Shown here: positions 23,068 to 34,039 of the stretch, piece by piece
Position numbering within the stretch: the stretch's first letter is position 1
How the letters are laid out: each line of letters starts with the position of its first letter
NCBI GenBank assembly: GCA_016271365.2
Contig: CM028132.1
Coordinates: 591,363,001-591,427,000 of the forward strand
Source: Neoceratodus forsteri
Taxonomy: Eukaryota; Chordata; Ceratodontiformes; Ceratodontidae
Direction: 5' to 3'
DNA length: 64,000 nt
The notes under the pieces: model-generated
The model's input: the letters and a program-made list of their open reading frames with translations, nothing else
Told to the model about the DNA's origin: nothing
Database searches by the model: none
Position numbers and translations under genes: made by a program

Positions 23068-23793
23068 ATAACAGAAAGGGACCTGGGGTAGTCATATCAG
23101 ATGACATAAAGGCAGGCAAACAATATGAGAAGGCAGTAAGTATAGTTGGGGGATACTGGAATGCATAGGGAGAAGCATCAACAGTAGGAAACAGGAAGTT
23201 GTCATCCCTCTGTACAGACAGTTGGTGAGAACCCATCTGGAGTACTGCATGCAGTTCTGGAGACACCATCTCCACAAGGACATAGACAGAATGGAGGCAG
23301 TTCAGAGGAGGGCAACTAGAATGATGCAGGGTCTGCACCAGAAGCCATACGAAGAGAGGCTGAAGGAACTTAATGTGTATACCCGCAAGGAAAGGAGAGA
23401 AAGGGGGGACATGATAGAAACGTTCAAGTACCTCAAGGGAATCAACAGAGTCCAAGAAGGTAGCATCTTTCAGAAAAAAGTGATGTGCAAGAACAAGGGG
23501 GCATAATTTGAAGACAGGGGGAGGGACGGCTCAAGGGCAACATGAGGAAGTATTTTTTTCACAGAGAGGGTTGGTGAATGCATGGAATGGCCTTGCTGAG
23601 GAGGTTGTGGGGTCAAAAGCAGTGGGGGAATTCAAGAATTCATGGGACAGACATTAGGCAATTCTGGTGGGGGGGCAGGAGGAAGTAGGCTGTTGGTTAA
23701 CTAGGATTTGCTGCTTATCCAATAGGTAGGGAAATGGGTAGTCTGGGTAGGTGAAGCGATCCTTATCTGCTGTCAAAGTCTATGTTTCTATGG
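23068..23793 (+). mobile_element. CR1 LINE 3' fragment inserted in the palindrome
   Basis: The plus strand reads RTHLEYCMQFWRHHLHKDID, EAVQRRATRMMQGLHQKPYE and MIETFKYLKGINRVQEG, the last part of CR1 ORF2. A 3' UTR ending in CTATGTTTCTATG follows. The same protein segment occurs at 15972-16376 on the minus strand. It is 5' truncated and breaks the right arm of the palindrome, so it is younger than that element. Confidence 0.9.
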
Positions 23794-24128
23794 GCATGCA
23801 AATCTCCCATAGCGCTTTACATGGCCAGTGGGCTAATTAGCATGTGAGGGCTGAATATGGCTCGCATGACCCCCTGGTGCTATCCCATTTGGGCAGTGCT
23901 ATTTCTACTGGACCTCTGTGGGTCATCTCTAGTTCGTGTCTGTATCAGCACAGTGCATAGTCACTAGGCACTGCACCACCATGGCCCCATATTCAAACCA
24001 TTAGCACGCTCCAGCTGGGGTGCACTAACTGTCAGAATACAGCCCCTGAGCCAGCCGTGTGCTATTTTCCATAAAGCTCTCCTGTCTGTGCAGCACTCAC
24101 GGACAGCTTTTAATATGAGGCCTAAAGT

Positions 24129-24929
24129 CACTTATCATAACAGGTTCTAGTGGCAGTTATTGTTTCTTAAGATGCAGCCCTGAGTGTTTTAAACTTTTGC
24201 CATAATTTATGACACAGGCAAGAGAGGCATGCACACTGTCCAATGCACGTGAAGATCTGATTGCAAACCTGACTCAGATCTGCATTGATAATTGTTAGCG
24301 GGGCAAAGAAACATCTGAGCTCTTTGTCAACTCACATGAGAATTCCTGGGAGGGCAAGCCTGTGAACACTCACTGCTTGGAATGCTTCACCCCTGTGAGA
24401 AAACTGCACATTTGTGCAAATTAAATCAAACCCTTTAGCAAGCTGTTGAGATGAGATGTCCTCAATGAACCCACAAGAACCTGCCTGTACTTTCTTGCAA
24501 GTCTAGATAAAAACAGTAGACTCCAAGAGCCAGAGGTGTAGCCAGGAATTCAAATTGATAACACACTTGACTTGGCTTTCACAACTGCTGCATCGCCCTG
24601 CACCCCCACCCCATGTAGCATGTTGCGGCACATCCACAGCCAGTGTAAGAGAAATGGCTCATAAAGATTTGTTATCTTTCCTGAAGGTCTACGAAATGAC
24701 AGACCGGTGTCAACCTCAAAACAGATTATGCACTGTATTTATGTCCATTCTTAATGACAAAACATTGTTTTCCATGTTACATTTCTTTCTTTCTTTCTTT
24801 CTTTCTTGCTTGATAATTTTGGAGATTACCTCTAAGCACAACAAGATATCATTTGCAAAGGTTTGATGTCAGTGTTACAGTTACAAGTGAACAAGTGATT
24901 TTTTTTTCTTATCCTCACCCTGTTCCCGC
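24129..24929. other. No recognisable gene; (CTTT)n run
   Basis: No coding family is seen. A CTTT microsatellite lies at 24784-24806. Confidence 0.4.
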
Positions 24930-25205
24930 CACCCTTCCACATAGGTATTTCCGTATGACCTGGGTTGTGACTTCTACTATTGTTATATTTTATACAATTG
25001 CTATTTACTGCATGTAACTTTATTCCAGAAACCACTGTTATATTATGTTCTTTTGTTATCTGTATTGCACCTGTATGTTACCACTTTTGTATCTCACACT
25101 GTAACCATGTCTACCCTCCCTGCAACGAGATGCCTTTGTAAATGAGTCCCTGACTCAAAGATTGTATATCCAACTTTCAAAAATAAATAAATAAAAAATA
25201 AATAA
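24930..25205 (+). mobile_element. L2-like LINE 3' tail
   Basis: This plus-strand tail has CCTTTGTAAATGAGTCCCTGACTCAAAG (described by its hairpin GAGTC/GACTC at 25144-25156) and ends in AAATAAATAAATAAAAAATAAATAAAC near 25205. It is the plus-strand equivalent of the tails at 13858 and 38319. No coding part is left. Confidence 0.65.
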
Positions 25206-25676
25206 ACATTTCATATACATAAACAAGTCCTAGCAGAATGTAGTCAACACAGATACAATACATACCATATAGCTAGTTTACTAAATACAGTTTTACAAAA
25301 ACAGGTAACACTGTAAAACAAGCAAAAAACAATACACAACAGCAAAGCCAGATATCAGACAGAATCAGTGTGTATTATCAAACCTAAAATGACCACTGTT
25401 TTTCTTTATAGGCATTATGTCCAACATGGTCATAAACCTAGACCTCAGGCCTCCCCTGTTGGAACTCCAACCATGTCTTCCACAATCATTACCACTCCCA
25501 CTGGTGGAAATCCACATGGTGCAGGACTTGAGGATACCTCCAGCTGTCATCCTGGAGATGTGGATGTTCCACTTTTGCTTTTTGTCCCTCCTACATCCTA
25601 ATATGCACAACCCCTCACAAGGGAGCAGGCTACCTTGCTTGCCATAAGGGGTCGCTGCACCCATGGTTCCCAATTG
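25206..25676. other. No recognisable gene
   Basis: This is A-rich, then mixed sequence. The first 100 bases could be the 3' end of another minus-strand repeat, but no family was recognised. Confidence 0.35.
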
Positions 25677-25870
25677 AAACATAGAAGCATAGAAGCTGAC
25701 AGCACATAAGGACCGCAAGGCCCATCCAGTCTGCCCATTTTTTCTACCTTATGAATGTGCCACAGGCCTGTACTCTGTCAATGGCCTATCTATTCATACT
25801 CCAACCTCCCTGGGTTTGCTCCGCAGCTCTGGCTGCACCAGTCCCTTAAAGCTGCTCCTGAACCTGGCTC
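25677..25870 (-). mobile_element. CR1-like 3' end
   Basis: Read on the minus strand, the segment contains GGGCAGACTGGATGGGCC, then CGGTCCTTATGTGCTGTCAG, and ends in TTCTATGCTTCTATGTTTC at 25677-25695. This is the CR1 3' end with its short direct repeats, as at 15696, but diverged from that copy. Confidence 0.75.
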
Positions 25871-26033
25871 ACTGGCACAGACACATGATGCTCTTCTGCT
25901 GGGCCATAGGGCAGCATGACCATAGTTATGTAAAGCAGAGATCAGGACACATCAAATGTACCACACATTTTTGGTGCAGGCTGGTCCGTCAGCACAGGAG
26001 CTGACACCAGTGACTCAGGTTCACATCCTGACC

Positions 26034-26347
26034 CCAGGATCTTGGCAGTCCAGCAGGAAGAGGAGTAACTGGCCCAGAGGACATTCTTCTTTGGGAGGGA
26101 GTTGTCAACCCCCCACTGCATTATTGCTATATAGGTGATCACAGGCTGTCATGCAGCTGGGTGGCTTCTAGTAGAAGTGAGGGCACCATCCCAGGATGTT
26201 GGCAGTCTGGGTGGAAGAGGAGTAACTGTTCCAAAGGACATTTTTCTCTGGGGGGGTCCTGAAACCCCCACTGCACTACTGCCATCTAGGTGACCACAGG
26301 CTGTCATGCTGCTGGGTGGCTTCTAAAAGATGGGAGGGCACCATCTT
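26034..26347. repeat. Two tandem copies of a 157-bp unit
   Basis: Units start at 26034 and 26191 with CCAGGAT. Both contain GGAAGAGGAGTAACT, GACCACAGGCTGTCATGC or its close variant, and GGGAGGGCACCATC. They differ at perhaps 10-15 percent of positions by eye. No ORF or family was recognised. Confidence 0.75.
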
Positions 26348-27713
26348 GCTCTGTGTGAGCACACAGCAGTGTTCAGACACTCTGGAGCTCCTGCTGCTGG
26401 AATCCTTGTGGAACTGGAGCAAAAACATGGAAATTAACCTCCCAGGAAGGATGAAGGAGCTGGGCAATCTTGGTCCCACACCCACCCCCCATTGGCTATG
26501 AGAGAGGCCATGGATGCTGTTTTTGGGTGAGTAGACCCCTGAAGGCACCTCCCATGGTATAAGCTATGCTGCTGGCAAAGGAAGGTTGTTGTTGGACTAG
26601 TATGTGATCTACTAGGGTCTTGATCAGAGCACCTGGGAGGAAAGAGATAAACAGAATAATAAAAACAAGCATCAATGCTGATTGTTCCACTGATAGTGAC
26701 ACTTTGTTTCATGTAGATACAGCTTACAGTATATTAAGTAAGGCTGTGCATGAGGCTGATTGTAAGTATTTATATTTGTGTCTCTGTTACGTTAGCTGTA
26801 TTTCTGTGTATGTTTGTGTCTGTTAAATTTGTTTTTTTACATTTTACTGTTGCTTTTAATGATTGCACAAGATCAACGATTTCAGAGTTGCTGGTAAACT
26901 ATGCATTTATTATCACTTGTAGTAACCAGCTCATCTCACTAGCCTCAGCCATGTAGTCAAATATTACTTTATTTGGTCCAACACAAATACAATATTTTTT
27001 TCAACTCTGTTTTTTAGGATCTCAGGCCAGGCAAGAATATACCCCATGTAAGTTCCCAGGATCCCCACACTCACCCTGGCAATCCCCTGGCTGCCCGCGT
27101 TGGGGCCTGTGAATTGCCCCTTATGGCGGAGCTCCCCAGGAGGAGGAATCAAAATCAACCTTAGGCCCTGCCCAAGACTTATGCCAGCATCTTTTCAGCA
27201 TCAGTGTTGGAGTAGTGCCCCAGAGCATCATGCTGCGCGAACTGAGGGTATTTTTTTTGTTGGTGACCCCCTGAAACTATGATGTACAATAGCATCCAAG
27301 GCACATTGCGCATACTCCTGTGCATGATGTGCCAATGCACGCTGAATCCCATACCTGCATGCGCATGAGGTGTGAGGCATAATGACTTGTAGCCACCACC
27401 AGGAGCTGGACTGTTGCTGACCACCTCAACCCACCCACCCCAAAGGAGGAGAGCAGTCCATCAGATGCTCATTCCCCCCGGATGAGCCTCCAACACTCTG
27501 GGCTTGTTCCCAAACCCAGGTCATCACCAGCACAAGTGGTAGCAATACTGCTTGTGCCAGCTGGTCGGCCCCATAAATACACATATTAATGAGTGCTATT
27601 TGTATCTTTGCCACAAACAGTGTGCTGTTTTTGTTGCTTCATTTTGTGCAAGATTTTAAAATGTGGCAGCAATCACTTTCAGAAGGAGGGGATAGGTTTT
27701 AAAGTTATTTTTA
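26348..27713. other. No recognisable gene
   Basis: Mixed sequence without a coding family. No repeat was recognised with confidence. Confidence 0.35.
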
Positions 27714-27830
27714 AGAAGAGGCAGTTTGGCCTAGCATTTGGAGTACAGAACTGTTAACCTGGAAACCCATGCAACCTTGAATCTCACAACCACCACTTAC
27801 TCACTGTGCTACCTTGAGCAAGTCACAAGG
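27714..27830 (+). repeat. tRNA-derived MIR/CORE-like SINE
   Basis: The head reads AGAGGCAGTTTGGCCTAGCA (A-box region) and continues to a B-box-like AACCTTGAATCTC near 27773. After it comes CCACTTACTCACTGTGCTACC with TTGAGCAAGTCAC, which resembles the conserved core of vertebrate MIR/CORE SINEs. The 3' part is lost after about 27830. Confidence 0.75.
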
Positions 27831-29339
27831 AGAATAACTGGAGGTCATCTTTGACCGAAGTAAACTGGGGGTCTAGGGACCGAGCTAAAGGGTTTTATAT
27901 GTTCTGGGGTGCATTTTAGAGGCTATTTTGGAGATTATGACAACGATTTTTGCATGCTATAATTCATTTATCAACTAAATACATTATGTTAGAGAGTTTG
28001 TCATAACCTTAGGGCATATTGTTGGGTATTTTCTCCTGTCTTGTCTGTCCATATCTTTCAGTTATCCCTCTTTAGGAGGTACATCCCTTGCTTTGCTCAT
28101 CAAAACTCCCTCTGCTACCTGTCAAAACCCCCTCTGTTCTCAACTGTCACACATTCACTGGGACATCCCTCATTTTACCTCTCAGAGATCCTCTATCCCA
28201 CATAGAAAAGATGTTCCACATTTTCCTCTAGATGGTAAAACAGAATTGATCCCGTTTCTCAGTCTCAATTGACTGAAAAGGTTATTACCATGAAAGCACT
28301 TATTACCTCAGTATCTCCTCTCGTTTGAATCATAATGTGCCTCATATCCTGTCTCTTCACATTGACCCTAGATCTGCATTGGAAGAAGTTACTTCCTTCA
28401 AATACTATGGCTTGGGTTGGACTGTCATCTTTCATTCTCCTGCTACATTGAAAACCCTTTCTTTTGGCAGTGGTCTCTCAGTCTTGGGATCTACCACCCA
28501 GAGTACAGAAGGGGAAAGGGGAACTAGCAGAGAGGGTATGTGTTGGAAATTTAAGAAATGGTCCTATCAGTTCCTTAGCAAATAGAAGGACAGACATGCT
28601 TGTTCCATTTGTGGAGGTAAGCACCTGGTTTTGAAGTGCAGAGGACCCCAGCAAAATTCTCAAAGTGAGTCCCCAAAGCCTAATCCAGCACGGGCAATGG
28701 GAGAATAGCCCAAGTATTAATTAGAATGCAGGCCGTCACCCCTTTGCTGGACTACCCTGAAAAACATTAATTTTTTAACTAAGGTATGGTTTACACATTG
28801 TTTCAGGATCTGCAGTGTAGGCCCCTGGTGGTGAGGATGCAGACAACCTAAAGTCAGCAATGGTCAGGTCAGCAGTCCTAAGCAAAAACATTGGAAGGAG
28901 GTAGAATCAGTAAAGATAGTAGGTCCCTGGGACTAGTACCTAAAGAGATCCTCATGGAGTTCCAACCCATACATCACCTCTTCTTTAGAATGTAATCAGT
29001 GATAACATCGAATCTCTAACATGATGACTACATCATACATACTGTATCTTTGGCAATGTGGTGGAATTGGTGCTGGACTGCTACCCAGGGTCTTTGATTG
29101 TGAAAGCAGATACTGAGTCGGCCTTTCACCTTATACTGGTGAAACTGGTTGAGTTTTTGTCTACTAGATACACAGGTAAGAACTGAGATTTTCGTTCCTA
29201 GCTACAGGCCATTGAGCTGCTCTATTTCTTGTGCTATCTTTAAAAAATTTACCAGCCTTGAACTCAGTAGTTGGCAGCAGAGCAGGGACTGATTGTAGCC
29301 TACATTATTTGGACAATTTCCTGTTCATCAACCCAGAAG
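27831..29339. other. No recognisable gene
   Basis: No coding or repeat family was recognised in this stretch. It is probably old decayed repeat sequence. Confidence 0.35.
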
Positions 29340-29560
29340 CATCTTGAAATGCAGCATGTTTTAAACATGGTCAAACATATTTCAAAATCATTTTAAACAT
29401 GTTTTGGCATTGTTTTTGACCATGTTTGATCATGTGTTAAAGTTATGTGGTGTATTTTACCTCTGCCAAAACATGGTCAGATATGGATAAACTGGTAAAC
29501 ATGGTCTGGACATGGTAATGTCTTAAAGATGATAGGAAACAGTTTTTACATGTATAGATG
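29340..29560. repeat. Degenerate ACATGGT/ACCATGT-rich repeat, left block
   Basis: The block repeats AAACATGGTCA, GACCATGTTTGA and TAAACATGGTCTGGACATGG on both strands at irregular spacing. A similar block lies at 42560-42960, on the other side of the gypsy element, and another at 50585-50790. Because the motif is nearly self-complementary the block can fold back on itself. Confidence 0.6.
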
Positions 29561-30058
29561 CCTTTCAGTTGTTCTTTGGCTACACAGTATTCTAATATGT
29601 TTTTACATTTTTGTTAAATTAATAATCTAATTTTGTTGCCTTTATAACTACCCTGAATCCTCTCTCCTCAGCAGTTGCTGCTCTCTTTTCATACTGCCTG
29701 AAATGAACATTCTGTGACATGAATGACACCATTCCAGGCCATTCAGATGACTAGCATGGAATGGAGTTATTGATGTCATAGAATATCTTAGAAATAATGA
29801 TCATCCATGGTCAACAATCATCAATGATAATACATAATACAACATATTTCTACACAGCTCAGGTTATTTGATTTTGTTCAATAACCTTAACTTCTATAAT
29901 GAATACATAGTGTCCACACATGCCTTTGAAATAGCTTTTATTGCTTACCCTTTGTTGCTGTTGTTCCTCTTTCTAATGGAGTTTCTCCTCATTCAAAACT
30001 GATAGAATGGCCTAATCGCTATTTACACCACCACAGGACTAAACTCTTTTAAGATGGG

Positions 30059-30732
30059 TGTCGCTGAGAGATCGGAAGCATAGGAAAATCAGGAGCTGTT
30101 GTAAATTTGCAACAAGAGTTTTATTATGAATAACAATAAAATTAAAAATAAAATTGTTCAGTATAACTATTTACAAAGGCAAAATAAACAGAAAAAGTCC
30201 ATATCGTTTTCCTTCAATCTCTGTGTGTCCTTTCTTGCAAGCAATTGCAGCTCTGTCTTTGTAGTCCTTGCAACCCCCCTTCTTAACAAGCATTCTGTTT
30301 TTTCTAAAATGTTCTAGTATATTTCAGGCAAGTGCTGGCAGGAACACAATGTCCCAGAACTGAGGTCCATTTTCCACAGCCTTTGCAAAGGCTTAAAATT
30401 GCTCTCAGGTAACCTCTTGAGTTTCCAATAGCTTTTACAATCATCTCAACCTATAATTATATACATTTCAACAGTAACACTATATATTTTCTAAACAAGG
30501 GGTATATTTTATACCAGCAAATATACAAGGGAGGAAAAGACAAACAGCAAGGGAAGACTGAGAGATAGCATGAGGCAAATTGCGAGACTGTCAGGGTGGT
30601 CAAATCCTAGGTCTCACAGGAAAACTTGGTTGCGCAACCAGACAGAGAAGAGACAGGAAAGGAAAGAATAGAACCTTGCATGTAAACACTTTCCATAACA
30701 ACTGGGACAGGGTCCTATTCCACACTGTCACA
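30059..30732 (-). repeat. 3' LTR of the gypsy element
   Basis: The 674-base LTR starts (minus) TGTGACAGTGTGG and ends GACA. It shares long stretches with 41693-42417, for example GCAAGCAATTGCAGCTCTGTC on the plus strand near 30237. The differences between the two LTRs show that the insertion is old. Confidence 0.88.
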
Positions 30733-30750
30733 TACACCCCCCTCCTTAAG
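30733..30750 (-). other. Polypurine tract next to the 3' LTR
   Basis: Read on the minus strand, CTTAAGGAGGGGGGTGTA lies directly before the LTR start TGTGACAG. This is where plus-strand DNA synthesis is primed in LTR retrotransposons. The position supports the LTR boundary. Confidence 0.8.
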
Positions 30751-30839
30751 AGGGAACCTGTTTTATCAAACAGGTTTCCAAAACTTTCTATTCTCTAACA
30801 TTAGCTTTCAAACAGTGAAGTTTAAACTCATGCATTTGT

Positions 30840-32220
30840 TTTTTAGCCTTCAGAACCCTCAATTTCCCCATATCTTGACAGAAAATCTGCATTGCCATTC
30901 TCTTTACCAGATTTGTGTATCACCTTGAATTTAAATGGCTGTAGTGCCAGGTACCACCTTGTGATTCTGGAATTTTTATATTTCATTTGGTTAAGCCAAC
31001 AGAGAGGATTGTGACCTGTTATAAGTACAAAGGCAGTTCTGGCTAACAAAACGTAAGGGACTCTATGGCCCACTTTGCTGCTAAACATCTTTTCAATGAT
31101 GGAGTACCTTTTCTCTGTGTCATGCAACTTCCTACTTGTGTACAGAATAGGATGTTCTGTCCCATCTATATTTTAACTCAAGACTGCACCTAGGCCACCT
31201 CTGATGCATTTGTATGTAACAAAATGGTTTCTCAAAGGCTGGGCTTCTTTAAAGCAGGGGCTGAACAGAATGCAGCCTAATGGCTTGAAAAGTTTCATCA
31301 CACTCTGGGGTCCATTTCACATTATTTGGGAACTGTTTCTTCATGAGTTCAGTGAGGGAGTAGCTAACTCAGCAAAGCTGGAAACAAATCTCCTGTAATA
31401 ATTAGCCAGCCCTAAAATGTCCTGACTATTTCTTTGTTTTAGGGACAGGGCTGTTAGCTGCACCTTCTATTTTAGAAATTTCTGCTTAACTTCTCCATTT
31501 CCCAACACATAGCCAAAATATCTGGTTTCCTACCTGCCCAATGCACATTTGGTAGGAGTAATAGTCAGACCTGCATTTTGATAGCTTGGATGACTGCTCA
31601 GAGGGTGTTTCAGGTGGCTTTTCCAATCTGAACTGTACACCATGACATCATCCAGGTATGCAGCACAGTAACCAGTGTGAGGATAAAATTACATCCATGT
31701 ACCACTGAATGTAGCTGGTGCACCATGGAAATCAAATGGCATGGTGGTGAACTGATAGAATCCAACAGGAGTGGCAAATGCAGTTTGTCTCTGGATTCTT
31801 AGCCAAAGGGATTTGCTAGTAACCCCTGGTGAGACAGAGGGTACTGATACTTTGCACTTCCCAGTCTGTCCACCAAATCATCTATTCTGGGCATAGGATA
31901 ACTGTCAAATTCTGACACTTGATTAAGTTTCCTAAAATCAAGTCAGATTCTAACACCCCCTTCTTTTTTGTTTAAAATTACCAATTGAGATAACCAAGCA
32001 CTCCTCGACTCCTCTATGATACCCAGTTCTTTCATTTTTTTGTATTTCCTTAATCACGTCAGCTCTTAACTGCTCTGGTAACCTGTACATCTTTTGCCTA
32101 ATAGAACAAGCATTCCTTGTCCCTATAACATGCTCAATCCCTTTTGCTCGGCCTGGTACTGTGGTGAAAGTACTGTTAAATGTCTTTAGTACATTATGTA
32201 AGTCTGCAGATTGTTCTGAA
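30840..32220 (-). pseudogene. Gypsy reverse transcriptase and RNase H
   Basis: The RT starts near 32100 with KMKELGIIEESRSAWLSQ (about 32040-31990) after a linker that continues directly from the integrase end. The active site is intact: AYLDDVMVYSSDW at 31626-31665. RNase H follows at 31127-30843 with SIIEKMFSSK, LITGHNPLCWLNQ and GKENGNADFLSRY. The first of these carries Gly where Asp is expected (LIT-D-HNPL in active gypsy enzymes). Several frame changes occur between 31250 and 32100. RT after integrase is the opposite of the standard gypsy order. Confidence 0.85.
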
Positions 32221-32221
32221 G

Positions 32222-32526
32222 TTAAGAAACATTCACCTTTACAGCATCAGCATTTACTGTTTGCTCCAGTCTATCATAAGCTACAACACTAGCTTCTTTA
32301 TCAGTTTCTGGTAAAACTAGCAAAGTAGCTTTGGCATTTTCAATCCATTTCTTGAGGAGGTTAGCATGGTATATCTTAGTAGGATTTTTCCTGTTAGGGG
32401 TCCCAGTCTCGTAGTTAATGGTGCCAGTATGTCTAAGCACTCTACAAGGTCCTTGCCACTTCATTAACAGTTTATTTTCTGTTGTGGGTAACAGTAGCAA
32501 AACCTTTTCACCTGGCTCAAAAAATA
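32222..32526 (-). pseudogene. Gypsy integrase, C-terminal part
   Basis: The frame reads FEPGEKVLLLLPTTENKLLM, then KWQGPCRVLRHTG and KIYHANLLKKW. This is the SH3-like C-terminal segment of gypsy integrases, which ends with the conserved HxNLLKKW phrase. It continues from the pieces at 38244-38318 and 40736-41299, with the DIRS and the LINE removed. Downstream, with no break, the sequence runs into the RT N-terminus. Confidence 0.85.
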
Positions 32527-32550
32527 TAAGTTACTCACCTGTAACAGGAG

Positions 32551-32700
32551 TTCTAGGAATGGTATATGTTGTTCATCCACACTATCTGGCAGGTTCCTTG
32601 TCGCTTTAAATCTTGCGGAAGGTCTTCAGCTGGCTCCTCCCACCCACCGGGTGGTAAAACTCGGCTCCGCCCATGATGCCAGATCTAGCCGCTGGAAGCC
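32551..32700. repeat. DIRS 3' inverted terminal repeat
   Basis: This repeat matches the reverse complement of 38085-38243. Shared stretches include TTCATCCACACTATCTGGCA, GGTTCCTTG, TTTAAATCTTGC, GAAGGTCTTC and the GGGTGGTAAA region. Scattered substitutions separate the two copies. Confidence 0.88.
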
Positions 32701-32736
32701 AGGTTGTGCATCAAGCCGGGAGGGTCGGGTGGGTCA

Positions 32737-32838
32737 TGTGGATGAACAACATATACCATTCCTAGAACTCCTGTTACAGGTAAGTAACCTGTATTTCTAG
32801 GGACATGGATATGTTGTTCATCCACACTATCTGGCAGA
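32737..32838. repeat. DIRS internal complementary region
   Basis: The first part (32737-32780) is a perfect 44-base reverse complement of the element's own right-hand terminus at 32538-32581. The second part (about 32798-32838, CTAGGGACATGGATATG...CTATCTGGCAG) is the reverse complement of the other terminus at 38203-38240, with small changes. One region complementary to both ends is the hallmark of DIRS elements, where it templates circle closure. Confidence 0.92.
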
Positions 32839-32859
32839 CTCCTAGCAGTTCTCCAGGAG

Positions 32860-33900
32860 GAGGGAGGCACACACCCCTACTTAGGGAATAAAGACTGGAG
32901 AACTGAGGCCCCAAATCAGCATCCAGGCGTGACCCAAGGTCAATGTGGTAGGCGACACGGTATGTGCTGGACTTCCAGGTAGGAGCCCTGCAGATATCCT
33001 GATAGGGACATTCCGGAAGCAGCCACCAATGCAGCGTGTACATGGCGGTAAAATGAGCTCTTATCCCTCTGGGAGGCTCCATGCCCGCCCACCCTATAGC
33101 GGAGATCTATGCAGGAGGTGACCCACCCACTCATTGTCCACTTGGCTGCAGGTCTGCCAGGTGTGGCTTCAGTGTAGATGACAAACAGCTGGCAAACCTC
33201 TCCCTGAACTTCAGCCCTCGCTCCCTGAGAAGGTGGCGCTCAACTAGGGTCCAAATGGAGCCTATGTTTGCCTCCGAGTGTGAGTGGGGTAGAACACTGG
33301 CAGAGACAACACCAGTTAAGGCGAAGCTCCGACACCACCTTCGGAAGGAAATTCGGGTGGGGCGCAGGACAACCTTGTTCCTGTGGAAGACCAGATAGGG
33401 AGCCTCAAAGGGAGCGCCTGGAGCTCTCCCATCCTACTGGTAGATGTGGTAGCCACCAAGAAGGTGTTCTTCCACAACAGGTGGGAGAATCGCACCTGTG
33501 CATTGGTTCGAATGGCTTGTCCATGAGCTAAGCCAATACCAGTGGTAGATCCCATGGAGGTGGAGATTCTCGCACTGGAGGGGAAGTGTGATCAAGGCCT
33601 TGAGAAGCGCCCGACCACCTTCCTGTGGCACCGACTGCCTACCAGCCGCGCCAGAGGGCAGAGGTGGCTGCCAGGAGCACCTTAAGGGTCATCGACCGAA
33701 GCCCTTGCTGAAGAAAAAGAAAGGACCACAGGTAGTCCGGAATGCTCACTGAGGAACAGGAGAAGGGACCAGGCCCTACCCTAACACCAAATGGAGAACT
33801 CTTCCATTTGAAGGCGTAGCATTTTCCGGTCGACTCCTGACGGGATGCCTCAACAAAGTTGAGGACCTCGCCGGAAGACCCAAGGCCTGGCAACTAGCCA
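32860..33900 (-). pseudogene. DIRS tyrosine recombinase
   Basis: The recombinase joins the circular cDNA into the host chromosome. Recognisable blocks include APYLVFHRNKVVLRPTR (about 33400-33345), GIRAHFTAMYTLHW (about 33065) and YQDICRAPTWKSSTY (about 32985). In active enzymes the second block carries the catalytic H-x2-R (RAHSTR type); here Arg is replaced, giving RAHFTA. Many frameshifts occur between 33150 and 33900. The gene is last in the element, just before the internal complementary region, as expected. Confidence 0.8.
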
Positions 33901-34039
33901 CACAGGAACCAGGCTGTCAGGTGCAGGGATTGAAGGTCCGAATGGAATACCTTCCCCTGATAACCGAGATCAGGTCCAGGCAGGCTGGAAGCCACCTCAG
34001 GAGCCTGGAACTGAGACTGAGGAGAGCTGGATACCAGAG

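Larger units (their letters stand above)
20896..24128. mobile_element. Long palindromic (foldback) DNA element
   Basis: Two arms of about 1 kb each face each other around a centre near 22370. Ends match as inverted repeats (ACTAAGGCC...CAAAAGCTTAGT at 20896 against ...GACAGCTTTTAATATGAGGCCTAAAGT at 24128). Inner matches include TATGGCATTAGTG (22279) with CACTAATGCCTTATA (22452), and GCATGCTACCATACCAGCA (21818) with TGCTGGTATGGTAGCATGC (22899). The right arm is interrupted by a CR1 tail (23068-23793) and the left arm by a smaller foldback (about 21074-21530). No transposase ORF is seen, so it is non-autonomous. Confidence 0.75.

Noticed and set aside
24531..24550. CAGAGGTGTAGCCAGGAATT looks like a hAT terminal repeat
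   Set aside because: No matching inverted end with an 8-bp duplication was found downstream, so an element cannot be bounded.
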